64,000 nucleotides of DNA from an uncultured Ralstonia sp. (GTDB lineage Bacteria; Pseudomonadota; Gammaproteobacteria; Burkholderiales; Burkholderiaceae), in the NCBI GenBank assembly GCA_913056305.1, contig CAJXMR010000001.1, forward strand, positions 1-64,000. The letters run 5' to 3'. Of this stretch, positions 36,953 to 46,390 are shown piece after piece. Position 1 is the first letter of the stretch. Every line of letters begins with the position of its first letter. The notes beneath the pieces are model-generated. The model searched no databases, had not been told where the DNA came from, and saw only the letters and a list, made by a program, of their open reading frames with translations. The position numbers and the translations under genes were made by a program.

Positions 36953-37234
36953 TTACTGACTCGGGCGACCGCTCCAGAGCGGGTTCCTCTTGTCAGAGGC
37001 GAGCACCTGCGCCAACACGTCCGCATCGGGATCGCGGGCAACCATGCCCTCCCTGCTCAACCGGGAAGCCCTGGCCGTCGACTTGCGTTTGCCCTTAGCC
37101 TTGCCAGAATGTGTGTTCTTGGCGGACAGATGAGTGGTGTTCGCTGCGGTTTGAGACGGCAGACCGCGTTCCGCGCACAGGCCCGTCGTTGCCCAAACCG
37201 TAGCCAACAGCGTTACAGCGAGTTTGTATTGCAT
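36953..37234 (-). CDS. Small exported basic protein with a DPDAD motif
   Basis: A 93-residue protein with a signal peptide (residues ~1-20, ending near GLCAE) and a strongly basic middle (KAKGKRKSTARASR). Its last ~30 residues (ARDPDADVLAQVLASDKRNP) resemble the C-terminus of the membrane protein at 45478-46233 (ADDPDADLLAALLSPHTNNA). The start at 37234 follows GGGTGA. No family is recognised. It lies between the cysteine-rich exported protein and the Tli4 array. Confidence 0.6.
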   Translation of the reverse strand: MQYKLAVTLLATVWATTGLCAERGLPSQTAANTTHLSAKNTHSGKAKGKRKSTARASRLSREGMVARDPDADVLAQVLASDKRNPLWSGRPSQ

Positions 37235-37384
37235 CAGTTCACCCGAGAGAGATTGATTGATTTAGAAGCCTCGACCAAACAGGAGAAAGCACAGTTCCGC
37301 GATGGCCAGCAGGGTCAAGGCGCACGTTGCTGATCAAGGTATGGGCGAGATTGAGCTAGATCGTCCTGCTCGTCTCATCGGCCG

Positions 37385-38395
37385 CTACACGGCCCCCGGC
37401 CGCAGCCGGATCGACTCGATAATCGCATCCCACAGTTGCAGCGCCTCCTCATCCGACTGAAACGCTGGGAGGTAGGGGGTGCGCTCGGTGACCACGGACT
37501 GTTCCAGCACGTGCAGGTCAGCAGAAATGTTCTGCTCCGACAACGACTTGTTCTTGCCCTGCGACTCCCACGCAAACGCGTACACGCGCTGCCCGTTGCC
37601 GCTGGCGGCCGTTGCGTACTCTTCCGCTTGGATAGGGCCGACATCGCGCTCCCTCTTCCGAAGCACATCCAGCCCCGTCAGGCGTTGACCTACGGCCAGT
37701 AGAAGAAACCTGTCCACGCGCTCCAGCAGCCGGTCTTGCTCCGCCCCGGTGCTTGCGTCGATGTTGATAAAGGCATTGGGATGCTCGGGCAATGTAACGC
37801 CAACCTCGAACCTTTCGGAACGGTATTCGCTACCTGCGATGAATCCCTTGTCGATGCAGAATCCGGGGCCGCTCGGAATCTCGTCGTCGCTGCGCGAACG
37901 AATGTTATCGGCAAGACCAGTGGCGTGTCGAAGCGCGATCTCTACTCTATCTGGAGAGACATCACCACCATACTGGAACACGTCGTCTGATTTATCCGCA
38001 ACCAAATAGACATCACTTTGCAGCATGACTTCACTATAAGGTAAAGACCATGAAAATAATATTTCTGATCCGTTGACTAAAGGAACTCGGCGAACAAACA
38101 TAGAGCCCTGCGTCTCATGCTTCGCCCCCCTTAGTTCTGCTTCGCGCCTGTCAACCCTCGATTTCAACGTTGAAGGCACTTCACCGGGCATGGGCTGAAT
38201 CTTATTCCCTCGGACCTTGTACATTGCATTTACCTTTGCTTGCGGCGGGAGGTCTACGAGATATCTTCCAAAGCAATACGTCTTCCAGCCTGTCTTGTCC
38301 ATCGGCTCGATTTTTGGCGTGATAAGCGCGCAGCCCGCTGCCACCGCGCAGACGGAAAACAGAGGTAACAAACGTAGTCGAGTCATCCTAGTCAA
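37385..38395 (-). CDS. Tli4-like T6SS immunity lipoprotein, copy 1
   Basis: A 336-residue lipoprotein, with lipobox VAAGC after a short signal sequence. It is probably anchored in the periplasm, where Tli4 proteins bind and block the phospholipase Tle4. The core begins at MDKTGWKTYCFGRYLVDLP, shared with the two paralogues that follow upstream. The conserved C-terminus (LQLWDAIIESIRLRPGAV) is in all three. The frame starts with TTG 38395, which has AGGA at good spacing; an ATG nine bases in (38386) is the alternative. This copy has the most diverged sequence, especially in residues 60-170. Confidence 0.8.
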   Translation of the reverse strand: MTRMTRLRLLPLFSVCAVAAGCALITPKIEPMDKTGWKTYCFGRYLVDLPPQAKVNAMYKVRGNKIQPMPGEVPSTLKSRVDRREAELRGAKHETQGSMFVRRVPLVNGSEILFSWSLPYSEVMLQSDVYLVADKSDDVFQYGGDVSPDRVEIALRHATGLADNIRSRSDDEIPSGPGFCIDKGFIAGSEYRSERFEVGVTLPEHPNAFINIDASTGAEQDRLLERVDRFLLLAVGQRLTGLDVLRKRERDVGPIQAEEYATAASGNGQRVYAFAWESQGKNKSLSEQNISADLHVLEQSVVTERTPYLPAFQSDEEALQLWDAIIESIRLRPGAV

Positions 38396-38482
38396 ATGGT
38401 CCTGCTGATGTCATGAAACACGACTACCTATCGCCAAAGGTTGCTCGCCTGTCTATCCAATAAAATCACTCATGCACGAAAA

Positions 38483-39496
38483 CTACACCGCCCCCGGCCG
38501 CAGCCGGATCGAGTCGATAATCGCGTCCCACAATCGCAGCGCTTCATCATCAGACTGAAACGCAGGACGGTACGGGGTGTGCTTTGTGACCACGGGCTGC
38601 TCCAACACCTTCAGCGCGGCGGCAATATTCTGCTCGGACAGAGATTCGTCCTTGCCCTGTGACTCCCATGCGAACGCGTACACGCGTTGCCCCTTGCCGC
38701 TAGCGGCCGTGGCGTATTCCTCTGCCGGAATGGGGCCGACATTTCGCTCTCGCTTGCGAAGGACTTTCAGACCTGTCACAGATCCAACAACAGCGGTCGC
38801 GAAGAACTTGTCCACACGCTCCAACAGCCGGTCTTGCTCCGCTCCAGTGCTCGCGGCAAGTGTGATCAAAGCATTGGGATGCTGTGGCAACGTGATGCCA
38901 ACCTTGAATCCCTCCGAACGGTACTCGCTACCAGCGACAAATGCCTTGTCGATGCAGAATCCTGGACCGGTCGGAATCTCACTATCGTCTCGCGAGCGGA
39001 TGTTGGCGGCGAGAGACCCTGAAAGGGATAAGGCTAGGTCCAGTTTCTCCGGATCAACGTCAATGGAGTAGCGAAAAACACGCATCGGACCCTTGGTTAC
39101 AAAATAGGAGTCCATCCACATCATTTCCTTACTGTATGGAGCTTTCCATGAAACGATGCTGACCGAACCACCTTTAAGCTCCTGACGACGCACAAACATA
39201 CTGCTGCCTAGCTTCTCATGCCGACTCGCAGTCAACTCTGCCTGTCGTTTATTGACTTCCGTATTGAGTGTACTTAGATCCGCCCCAGGAACGTACTCAA
39301 TACCACGACCCCACATCTTGTAGGATCCATTGATCTTGGCCTGCGGCGGCAAATCCACAAGATAACGTCCAAAGCAATACGTCGTCCATCCTGTCTTGTC
39401 CATCGGCTCTATCTTCGGCGTGGTAAGCGCGCAGCCCGCAGCTGCTAGGCAGGCGGTGAGCGCGAGTAGCAAACGTCGTCGAATCATCCTAGTCAA
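38483..39496 (-). CDS. Tli4-like T6SS immunity lipoprotein, copy 2
   Basis: A 337-residue paralogue with lipobox AAAGC and the MDKTGWTTYCFGRYLVDLP core. Its start region, including TTG 39496 with AGGG upstream and ATG 39487, is nearly the same as in copy 1. The gaps after copies 2 and 3 (38396-38482 and 39497-39587) are also similar in sequence, so gene and spacer were duplicated together. It probably works in the periplasm against the effector encoded two genes upstream, or against related effectors of other strains. Confidence 0.8.
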   Translation of the reverse strand: MTRMIRRRLLLALTACLAAAGCALTTPKIEPMDKTGWTTYCFGRYLVDLPPQAKINGSYKMWGRGIEYVPGADLSTLNTEVNKRQAELTASRHEKLGSSMFVRRQELKGGSVSIVSWKAPYSKEMMWMDSYFVTKGPMRVFRYSIDVDPEKLDLALSLSGSLAANIRSRDDSEIPTGPGFCIDKAFVAGSEYRSEGFKVGITLPQHPNALITLAASTGAEQDRLLERVDKFFATAVVGSVTGLKVLRKRERNVGPIPAEEYATAASGKGQRVYAFAWESQGKDESLSEQNIAAALKVLEQPVVTKHTPYRPAFQSDDEALRLWDAIIDSIRLRPGAV

Positions 39497-39587
39497 ATGG
39501 CCCTGCTGGTGTGATGAAGCACGACTACTTCTCTCCGAAAGGTGCTCCTCGCTTATCTATCAAAGATAAGTCACTTAGGCGCGAAAA

Positions 39588-40601
39588 CTACACAGCCCCC
39601 GGACGCAGCCGAATCGAATCGATGATCGCATCCCATAGTTGCAACGCCTCATCGTCTGATTTGAATGCGGGGCGATAGGGCGTGTGCTCTGTGACCACGG
39701 GCTGCTCCAACACTTTCAGCGCGGCGGCAACATTCTGCTCGGAAAGGGACGTGTCCTTTCCTTGAGATTCCCATGCGAACGCATACACGCGCTGCCCGTT
39801 TCCACTTGCAGCGGTGGCGTACTCCTCCGCCTGAATAGGACCGACATCGCGCTCCTGCTTGCGAAGCACCTTCAGACCCGCAAGAGAGCCAACGACGGCC
39901 GTCGCAAAGAACTTATCGACGCGCTCCAACAGCCGGTCATGCTCCGCTCCTGTATTCGCTCGAATAGTAATCAAGGCGTTGGGATGCTGCGGCAACGTGA
40001 TGCCAACTTCGAATCGCTCCGATTGATATTCGCTACCTGTGATTAATCCCTCATCAATGCAGAATCCGGGACCCGCGGGGATCTCACTGTCATCTCGCGC
40101 TCGAATATTGGCTGCTAGCGCACTAATGAGTGAGACTGCATGATCTTGTTTGTTAGCTGAAATTTCGCCGATATACTTATAAGCACGCCATGGATTATTT
40201 GTTACCAGATAAGACTCCTCGTTCATCATGTACTTTCGACGAGGACTATTCCATGAAAACAAGATCACAGAGCCATTTTTATGATCAACACGACGAACAA
40301 ACATACTCTCACCGGATTCATGCTTGCCCACCTTCAGATCTGCCTCACGCTTATCAACTAGCGCCTTAAGCGTTGTCGCATTTTCGGCCGGCATATTCTC
40401 GATCTCTATACCCCAGATCTTGTATGCGGAACGAACCTTGGCCTCCTGAGGCAGATCGACCAGATAGCGTCCAAAGCAATAGGTTTTCCAACCAGTCTTA
40501 TCCATCGAATTTTTCCTGGACGTTGTCTGTGCAGTGCCGCTAGCGGCAAACAGCGAAACTGAGAAAATTGTGAGAGCAAGAAGAAATGAGCGGTGATTCA
40601 T
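39588..40601 (-). CDS. Tli4-like T6SS immunity protein, copy 3 (cognate)
   Basis: A 337-residue paralogue. The start ATG 40601 overlaps the stop of the lipase effector gene by ATGA, so it is translationally coupled and is the likely cognate antitoxin. Unlike copies 1 and 2 it has a plain signal peptide (MNHRSFLLALTIFSVSLFAA then SGTAQ) and no lipobox, so it may be free in the periplasm. The core MDKTGWKTYCFGRYLVDLP and C-terminus match the others. This copy is AT-richer than the flanking T6SS genes. Confidence 0.82.
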   Translation of the reverse strand: MNHRSFLLALTIFSVSLFAASGTAQTTSRKNSMDKTGWKTYCFGRYLVDLPQEAKVRSAYKIWGIEIENMPAENATTLKALVDKREADLKVGKHESGESMFVRRVDHKNGSVILFSWNSPRRKYMMNEESYLVTNNPWRAYKYIGEISANKQDHAVSLISALAANIRARDDSEIPAGPGFCIDEGLITGSEYQSERFEVGITLPQHPNALITIRANTGAEHDRLLERVDKFFATAVVGSLAGLKVLRKQERDVGPIQAEEYATAASGNGQRVYAFAWESQGKDTSLSEQNVAAALKVLEQPVVTEHTPYRPAFKSDDEALQLWDAIIDSIRLRPGAV

Positions 40602-42265
40602 GATTGGTCGTTGGGGTGCCAGTCGGCCAATTGGGCAACTTTCATGATGCCATACAGCGTTGCCCACTGCGCGCGCGCGTCGTTGTAGCTGCCTTGGTGA
40701 TCGTAGCCCTTGTGGCCCATGTTTGCCTCCCCCTTGCCATCCGCCCCCTGCCGAAAACTTGCCTTGACCCCAGCGTCGCGAGGAGCTTCACCTGAGAAGA
40801 CGGATACTGTTCCATCCCCCCTGCCAGTAACTGGTGTTAGTGCGGGACCATTGCGCATCGCTCGATTGCGGTAACTACCCCTTCCGTCGTCTTTTGCCGG
40901 CGAAGCTGATTGAGAAAATTTTGAAATATCCCCTCGCCAGACAATATCTTGCCAACTATGCATGCTCTTTGAACCATCGGCCCCATAGTGCGCGTAGGTG
41001 TTCAAATGATACTTACCCGAAACATCACGATGAAAATCCTCGACCTTTCCGATTCGCTCGTAAAATTCGCTCCGCGAGTCACCCATTCCCTTGGTTTTGT
41101 CACCAGACAAATCCAACAACCCTGTATTCTGTTCCGGCACCAACCCATACCATGCTGGGTTCTTATAGATTTCCTCATAAGGATTGCCATTGCGCGGATA
41201 AGCACAATCCTGACCAGCCTCATCCCTCACGACATTGCCGCCCTCGTCCTGCAGAAACAACCATGGCTTCCCACCACGGTGGTCAAACGTCGGGCAAAGC
41301 TCCAAGGCTCCCGCCGAGTTGGCAACCACCGCCGTCACCTCTCCGGCGTTGGCTCCCAGCACCAGCTTTTCGACTCCTTCATACCCTGAGCGCATGTGGT
41401 GGTAGATAGCTGGCGCCCCTGTTGCGGGCTGCACGCCATGCACCACGCCCAAGACATTCTCGTAATTGAGGAGCTTAGTCAGCGCGCGGGCGACCAGCCC
41501 ACCCATGGAATGGGTGACCAAGATGACCTTATCCGCTGGCACCGGCGGCTTTTGCTCCTTATAGTGCCGCAGCACAGTGTTCTCGATGTACTGCTTGATG
41601 TCTTCGGCAGATTGGAGGTTCGACTGCAGCCAGTTGTAGCCGGCACACCAGACTTCGTAGTCGTAGCGAGCCGCTTTGGTCAGTTCCGTCTCGGTCAGCG
41701 CTGTTGGCTTGCCGGTTTCCTCGCCAAAATCAGCTGGCGCGCGCAAGGCTTCTTCGGCCCACCATGGCTGCAATTTGCACCCGGCCACAATGTGGTCCGT
41801 ACGCGCTTGAAGAAGCGCCATCACGGGGTTATACGAGGTCCGCATTGCACTGCCCCACCCACGCTTGCGAGCTGTTTCCTTATGCAGGCCCGATTTGCCC
41901 GTATCGATGGAGCCGCCATCATCCACGGTCAGGTCTTTCGCTTTCAGTATCTCCTGTCGTTCCGCCGGCCCCTTAAAACCCCAGCTCACCAGCGCGGTAA
42001 CAACACCAAGAATGTCTGCCAGGTTCAGGCTCTTATTAGGCGGCCGCCAGACAGGGTCGTTAGTCTTCTTGTTCTTAAGGTTGCTCCCCATGATGCCCGG
42101 GATGAAGACGATCGGAATCACCGCCGGCAATTTGGTCTCAAGCACCTTGCAGCGTGTATCGTCGGTTGGCGTCAGCTGCGTCTCATAGATCGGCTTCCCG
42201 TCCAGATCACGCGTCTTGCCGATGACAACTTCTTCGTTGGACTGGTTAGGTTCTTCGCTGCTCAT
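40598..42265 (-). CDS. Tle4-like T6SS lipase effector
   Basis: A 555-residue alpha/beta hydrolase of the PGAP1/LCAT-like group. The oxyanion region PIVFIPGIMGSNL (residues ~51-63) and the nucleophile Ser253 in LVTHSMGGLVARA are clear; the acidic and His residues of the triad should follow near residues 400-550. Tle4-type effectors (such as TplE of Pseudomonas) act in the periplasm of a target cell by cleaving phospholipids. There is no signal peptide, as expected for a VgrG-delivered toxin. It starts 15 bases after the vgrG stop and overlaps the third Tli4 gene, the usual vgrG-effector-immunity order. The Tle4 assignment rests partly on the Tli4 neighbours. Confidence 0.8.
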   Translation of the reverse strand: MSSEEPNQSNEEVVIGKTRDLDGKPIYETQLTPTDDTRCKVLETKLPAVIPIVFIPGIMGSNLKNKKTNDPVWRPPNKSLNLADILGVVTALVSWGFKGPAERQEILKAKDLTVDDGGSIDTGKSGLHKETARKRGWGSAMRTSYNPVMALLQARTDHIVAGCKLQPWWAEEALRAPADFGEETGKPTALTETELTKAARYDYEVWCAGYNWLQSNLQSAEDIKQYIENTVLRHYKEQKPPVPADKVILVTHSMGGLVARALTKLLNYENVLGVVHGVQPATGAPAIYHHMRSGYEGVEKLVLGANAGEVTAVVANSAGALELCPTFDHRGGKPWLFLQDEGGNVVRDEAGQDCAYPRNGNPYEEIYKNPAWYGLVPEQNTGLLDLSGDKTKGMGDSRSEFYERIGKVEDFHRDVSGKYHLNTYAHYGADGSKSMHSWQDIVWRGDISKFSQSASPAKDDGRGSYRNRAMRNGPALTPVTGRGDGTVSVFSGEAPRDAGVKASFRQGADGKGEANMGHKGYDHQGSYNDARAQWATLYGIMKVAQLADWHPNDQS

Positions 42266-42280
42266 CAGTGCGTCGTTCTC

Positions 42281-45200
42281 TTAGGTGTTGCTGGCGAGTT
42301 TTCCCAACACGCGCAATTGAATCTGCTCCATGGAGATCCCCTTCTGCATGGGCAGGCGGCCCTCTGCGTCAGTGACGAGCTTGAGCACAGCACCATCACC
42401 ACGCCGCAACTCAACGTGCGTGTTGCGAAGCGGTTCGTGCGTGACCTGGTCTCGCAAAAGGTATCTGTCGTCAAAAGCCGTATGCGGCCACGAGTTCATC
42501 TCAATGGATGCGTGCGTGGGCCCCTGAAACTGCCGCTGCGCCGCCTTATACGTAATCGGCCCCGCGCACTCCACGGTAATATTCCCGCCTTCGATCGTGA
42601 TCGACGCCCCGCCCGCCGTAGCAATCCGAATCCGCTTGGCCGCCGCAAAGTCCACATGCATATTGGCCGACACCAGCTTCAGGTCCTGCTTGGCCTTCAG
42701 CTTGAGCACATCGTGTTGGGCCTGCACATCGATATTGTCCTGACCGGCGGTGAGCTGCAGCCCAACGTTGTTGTCCCCAGCCTTGGACAACCCTGCCGCC
42801 ATACCGATCGCCAGCCCGGCATGCACCCGCGCCTGCTTGCCCACGGCGAGGTTGGTGTCCTGCCCGCTGCCCAGCGCAATGCTCTCGCCGTTGGCAATCT
42901 GCAGATCCTGACCCGCCACCATCACCAAGCCCGCACGGCCAGCGAGATGTGCCATGGCTTCGCCCTGGTGCGGCACCTTGCCTTGCGTCGACGTGTTGCC
43001 CGCACCGGCGTCTTGCTTGGCCGCATCGAGCGCCTTGCCGTCGACCATGCCCGCGACAGCCTTCGCCTGCTTGGCCAGCGGCGCCTTGTCGTCCTTGGCC
43101 GTCGCCAACGCTGCGGTCTGGTGCGTAACGGCGCCCTGCCCCAGCGATGACGTCAATTCCTTGGCCTGCTTGATCAATGCGATGCCGGCAGCGTTGTCGC
43201 CAGTGGGCACGGCTTTGCCGCTGCCCGCATCACGGTAGGTCGTGAGGAGCAGGCCGGCCTGGCCACGCACGGCCGCGTGGCCGTCTGTGCGCAGCTCGAA
43301 GCCCTGACCACGGAAGCTGCCACGCCGGTTGTCCTGCTGGTGGACGAGGTGGCCGAGGTTGAGCTGGGTGGCCTGCTGCGTGGTGGCAAGCTGCGTGCGC
43401 AACTGGCCGTCGCTGTCGTCGAAGACGAGCTGGTTGTAGCCACTGCCGCCGTGCTCCGCGCTCTTGAAACCGCTGTGCGCGGCGGCGTTGCGGTGGCCTT
43501 CGGCTTCGGTGCCCATACCGTGCCACGCAGGGCCGTGGCCGCCGGCGGTGTTGCCTTGCGCACTGCCGGCGCTGTCGTTGCCTTGCTTGTAGAGCGCGGT
43601 CGCATCGCCTTCGCCGGCAGCGCCTTGTCCGCCCGGCGTGGGCGCGACGCCAGCTTCGCCCTGGCCGTTGTACAGCGCGCCGATCACCACCGGCTGGTCG
43701 ATGTCATCTTCGCTGAACTTCACCAGCACTTCCTGGCCGATGCGCGGCAGCCACTGCCAGCCCATGCCGGCGCCGGCTTGCCGTTGTGCTACGCGCACCC
43801 AGCGGCTGCTGCGGTCGTCGGGGCGCTCGCCTTGTTGCCAGGGGAAGCGGATGCGGATCTCGCCGGCGGGGGTGGCGTGGTGTTCGCCGCTTTGTTGTCC
43901 ACCCGCGCCGGCCTGGGTCTGGCCGTCGGGGCCGACCACGATGGCGCTGTGTACGCCCTGCGCGGTGGGCACGGAATAGAGGCGACCGGTGTCAGGCTCG
44001 GTCACGCCTGGGCGCCACGGGCGGCGCGCGTCGCTGGCGCGGAACAGGCCCGCATAGCCGTGGGCGCGTGCGGCAGCCAGCAGGTCTTCGGTTGGCGTGT
44101 TCCGCTCGACGGGTTCGTCGGCCTCCTGGAAGCCGAAGACGCCGGGGCCGGATTCGGGTGCCGTCGGCGGCATGTCGAACACCAGCGCGGCATCGAGCCC
44201 GCCCAGGCGGTGCCCGAGCGCGAGATGCGTGTCGGCGGTCAGGTTGTTGATGCCGCAATGCTCGACGCCGTCCATCAGCAGCGGAGTGGGCGCGCTGGCG
44301 TCGGCGTTGGGGTCGGCATTGGCGTCATGGGGCAGGTGCGGGCAATCGCGCAGTTGCAGGCGCGTACCGCTGCGCAGCGTGCGCACGGTGCCGCGCCCGG
44401 TGAACAGCAGCGCGCGGGCCTCGATGCTCTCCATGACCTGCTCGGCGATGCGCTGGGCGTTGCCGGCGTCCGGCGCCAGCGAGGGGCTGATCGACAGGTA
44501 GGCATCCGGGCTACCCGAGCCACCGCCAAAGCGGGCCGGCGCGTGGCCGCGCACACTGCGCTTGCCCTCCGGGTCCCACGCGGCCACCGCCACGCCGCCC
44601 ACCGTCGTGCGGCTATGACACACCAGTTGCTGGATCGCATCGCGCTCTTCCATGCTGTGCGCGCGGTGGTAGTGGATGCCACCCTCGGCGGCGGATTCGG
44701 TGTCTTCGGCCAGTTGCGCGCTGTCGGCAAAGATCACCAGCGTGTGGCCGCCGTGCGCCTGGTCGTCTTCAACGGTGGTGAAACCCAGCCCGGCCTCGGC
44801 CAGCAGGCGCGTGATGAAGTGGTAGTCGGTCTCGCGAAACTGTGCGATGTGGCTGCGCATGCCGAACTCGCCCATGCGCGCCTCGGCACCGGCGGCGTAG
44901 CGCCACGAGGCGTACGGCGAGTACGGCGTCAGCACCTGCTCGATGATGTCCGCCAGCGGCCGATTCTGGAACACCTGGCTGTGGCGCTGCTGCGTGGTCA
45001 GCCAGAACCATGGCACCACGGTCAGGCGATAGCGCGTGAGGCTGCCGTCGGCGCCGAGCTTCTCTGCCAGGCGGATCAACCCGGTACGCTTGGTTTGCGT
45101 GCCGTTGGCAAGCGTCGTCACCAGCGTCACGCGCTGACCAAGCAGCGATTTGAGCGCACTGCGCGCGTTAGGGCTGACCGCCACCACACGCCACTCGAAC

Positions 45201-45328
45201 AATTCGGACAGCGCCTCGCGGCCAAGCCACGCTTCCACCGCCAGGTCCGCCAACGGCCCGTCGCCCTCCAGGGCGTACAGCCGGTGCGCGGGGGCGAAGA
45301 GATTCTGAAGAAGGGTTGTTACTTCCAT
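42281..45328 (-). CDS. vgrG: T6SS spike protein VgrG with DUF2345 domain
   Basis: A 1015-residue spike protein. Residues ~10-560 hold the VgrG gp27/gp5-like part (FETDYHFITRLLAEAGLGF-like: here REFTDY-like REtDYHFITRLLAEAGLGF region near residue 170; and the gp5 OB fold with FPWQQGERPDDRSSRWVRVA near 500). Residues ~640-900 are the DUF2345 region. The C-terminal ~100 residues (ending GKLASNT) extend past this and may carry the Tle4 effector docking site. It heads the vgrG-effector-Tli4 operon. No C-terminal toxin domain is recognised. Confidence 0.93.
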   Translation of the reverse strand: MEVTTLLQNLFAPAHRLYALEGDGPLADLAVEAWLGREALSELFEWRVVAVSPNARSALKSLLGQRVTLVTTLANGTQTKRTGLIRLAEKLGADGSLTRYRLTVVPWFWLTTQQRHSQVFQNRPLADIIEQVLTPYSPYASWRYAAGAEARMGEFGMRSHIAQFRETDYHFITRLLAEAGLGFTTVEDDQAHGGHTLVIFADSAQLAEDTESAAEGGIHYHRAHSMEERDAIQQLVCHSRTTVGGVAVAAWDPEGKRSVRGHAPARFGGGSGSPDAYLSISPSLAPDAGNAQRIAEQVMESIEARALLFTGRGTVRTLRSGTRLQLRDCPHLPHDANADPNADASAPTPLLMDGVEHCGINNLTADTHLALGHRLGGLDAALVFDMPPTAPESGPGVFGFQEADEPVERNTPTEDLLAAARAHGYAGLFRASDARRPWRPGVTEPDTGRLYSVPTAQGVHSAIVVGPDGQTQAGAGGQQSGEHHATPAGEIRIRFPWQQGERPDDRSSRWVRVAQRQAGAGMGWQWLPRIGQEVLVKFSEDDIDQPVVIGALYNGQGEAGVAPTPGGQGAAGEGDATALYKQGNDSAGSAQGNTAGGHGPAWHGMGTEAEGHRNAAAHSGFKSAEHGGSGYNQLVFDDSDGQLRTQLATTQQATQLNLGHLVHQQDNRRGSFRGQGFELRTDGHAAVRGQAGLLLTTYRDAGSGKAVPTGDNAAGIALIKQAKELTSSLGQGAVTHQTAALATAKDDKAPLAKQAKAVAGMVDGKALDAAKQDAGAGNTSTQGKVPHQGEAMAHLAGRAGLVMVAGQDLQIANGESIALGSGQDTNLAVGKQARVHAGLAIGMAAGLSKAGDNNVGLQLTAGQDNIDVQAQHDVLKLKAKQDLKLVSANMHVDFAAAKRIRIATAGGASITIEGGNITVECAGPITYKAAQRQFQGPTHASIEMNSWPHTAFDDRYLLRDQVTHEPLRNTHVELRRGDGAVLKLVTDAEGRLPMQKGISMEQIQLRVLGKLASNT

Positions 45329-45477
45329 TCGCTGTCCGATATGACAACTGCGGGCGCATCAAAGGCGGAATTGTGAGGCCGGCGCGCATGCGCTGTGTTA
45401 ACGGCGCATTCACAAAACTGCGCCAACGGCCTCATCCTCGCCCGGCAATCCCCCACACGGGCGGCGAATGCCGCCGG

Positions 45478-46233
45478 CTATTGCCCCTTGTAATTGGGCT
45501 GGTCAGCCGGTTTTTTGGCATTGTTAGTATGCGGTGACAGCAATGCCGCCAGCAGATCGGCATCCGGATCATCCGCGGTCAATCCGCCTTTACGGTGTCG
45601 CGCCGATTTGGCGACCGCCTGCGGCTTGGCTTTTGTATTTTGTGCATCCTTGACCGGCAGCCCAGTCGATTTTGCAACCAGCTTGGCGGTTTCCGCCTTG
45701 CCTTGCGCCGTATTGGCCGCCGTATTAGTCGATTTGACCGTCGCTGCGTGCTCGGTGGAAGTCTCGCTGTGCACCGCATCGGCGGGCGCCTTGGCGACAG
45801 CCTTCTCGGGCGGTGGTGCCTTGCCGAGTTTGTCCAGCGCGTGCTCGTCCGTGGGCTCGACGTTGACGATGGTGGCCGCCGGCGCCACGGCAGGCGCGCT
45901 GGCAGGGGCAGCCGCCACAACCGGTGCCACCACGGCTGCCGAAGCCGGCTGAGCGGCTTTTGGCACGACCGGAGCGGCGTGTTCCGCAACCTGTGCGGGC
46001 GCCGGCTCGTCCGATGGGTTGAGCATGATCCATGACCCAATGCCCACGGCCAGCACCGCAACGGCAGCACCAATGGCGTAGCGGGGGCCTGCCTTTCTCG
46101 GCGCCTTGCCGTTCGCGCTGACCTTGCCCTCGAGGCTCGCCAGGATGCGCGTGTGCGCAGCCTCGTCGGCTTCGGACTGGGAGTTGAAGAGCGTTGGAGG
46201 CCCTTCTTTTTTCAAATCGCCGTTATTACTCAT
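45478..46233 (-). CDS. Single-pass membrane protein with a DPDAD C-terminal motif
   Basis: A 251-residue protein: a cytoplasmic N-terminus of ~50 residues, one membrane helix (residues ~52-71, YAIGAAVAVLAVGIGSWIML), and an Ala/Pro-rich periplasmic segment of ~140 residues. The C-terminal ~30 residues (GGLTADDPDADLLAALLS) resemble the end of the 93-residue protein at 36953-37234. The frame also has a GTG one codon earlier. It is divergent from the M15 peptidase gene across 289 bases and could be a periplasmic partner or immunity protein for it; this is inference. The family is unknown. Confidence 0.7.
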   Translation of the reverse strand: MSNNGDLKKEGPPTLFNSQSEADEAAHTRILASLEGKVSANGKAPRKAGPRYAIGAAVAVLAVGIGSWIMLNPSDEPAPAQVAEHAAPVVPKAAQPASAAVVAPVVAAAPASAPAVAPAATIVNVEPTDEHALDKLGKAPPPEKAVAKAPADAVHSETSTEHAATVKSTNTAANTAQGKAETAKLVAKSTGLPVKDAQNTKAKPQAVAKSARHRKGGLTADDPDADLLAALLSPHTNNAKKPADQPNYKGQ

Positions 46234-46390
46234 CACGGGTCCAGAATTGAAATAGAATGCGCGGCGAGCGTATGTGGTTCAAAACGACGTCCGAGCATCA
46301 GGTACAACAAAACATGCCGATTCCGCTGGTGGCTGCTGATTCTAAGTCTGGGCTTCACGAAAGACAAATTGTTGGCGCCGGAATGTTTTT

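Noticed and set aside
43277..45376. A 699-codon open frame opposite vgrG
   Set aside because: It lies wholly over the VgrG coding strand, has the same mirror composition and lacks a domain.
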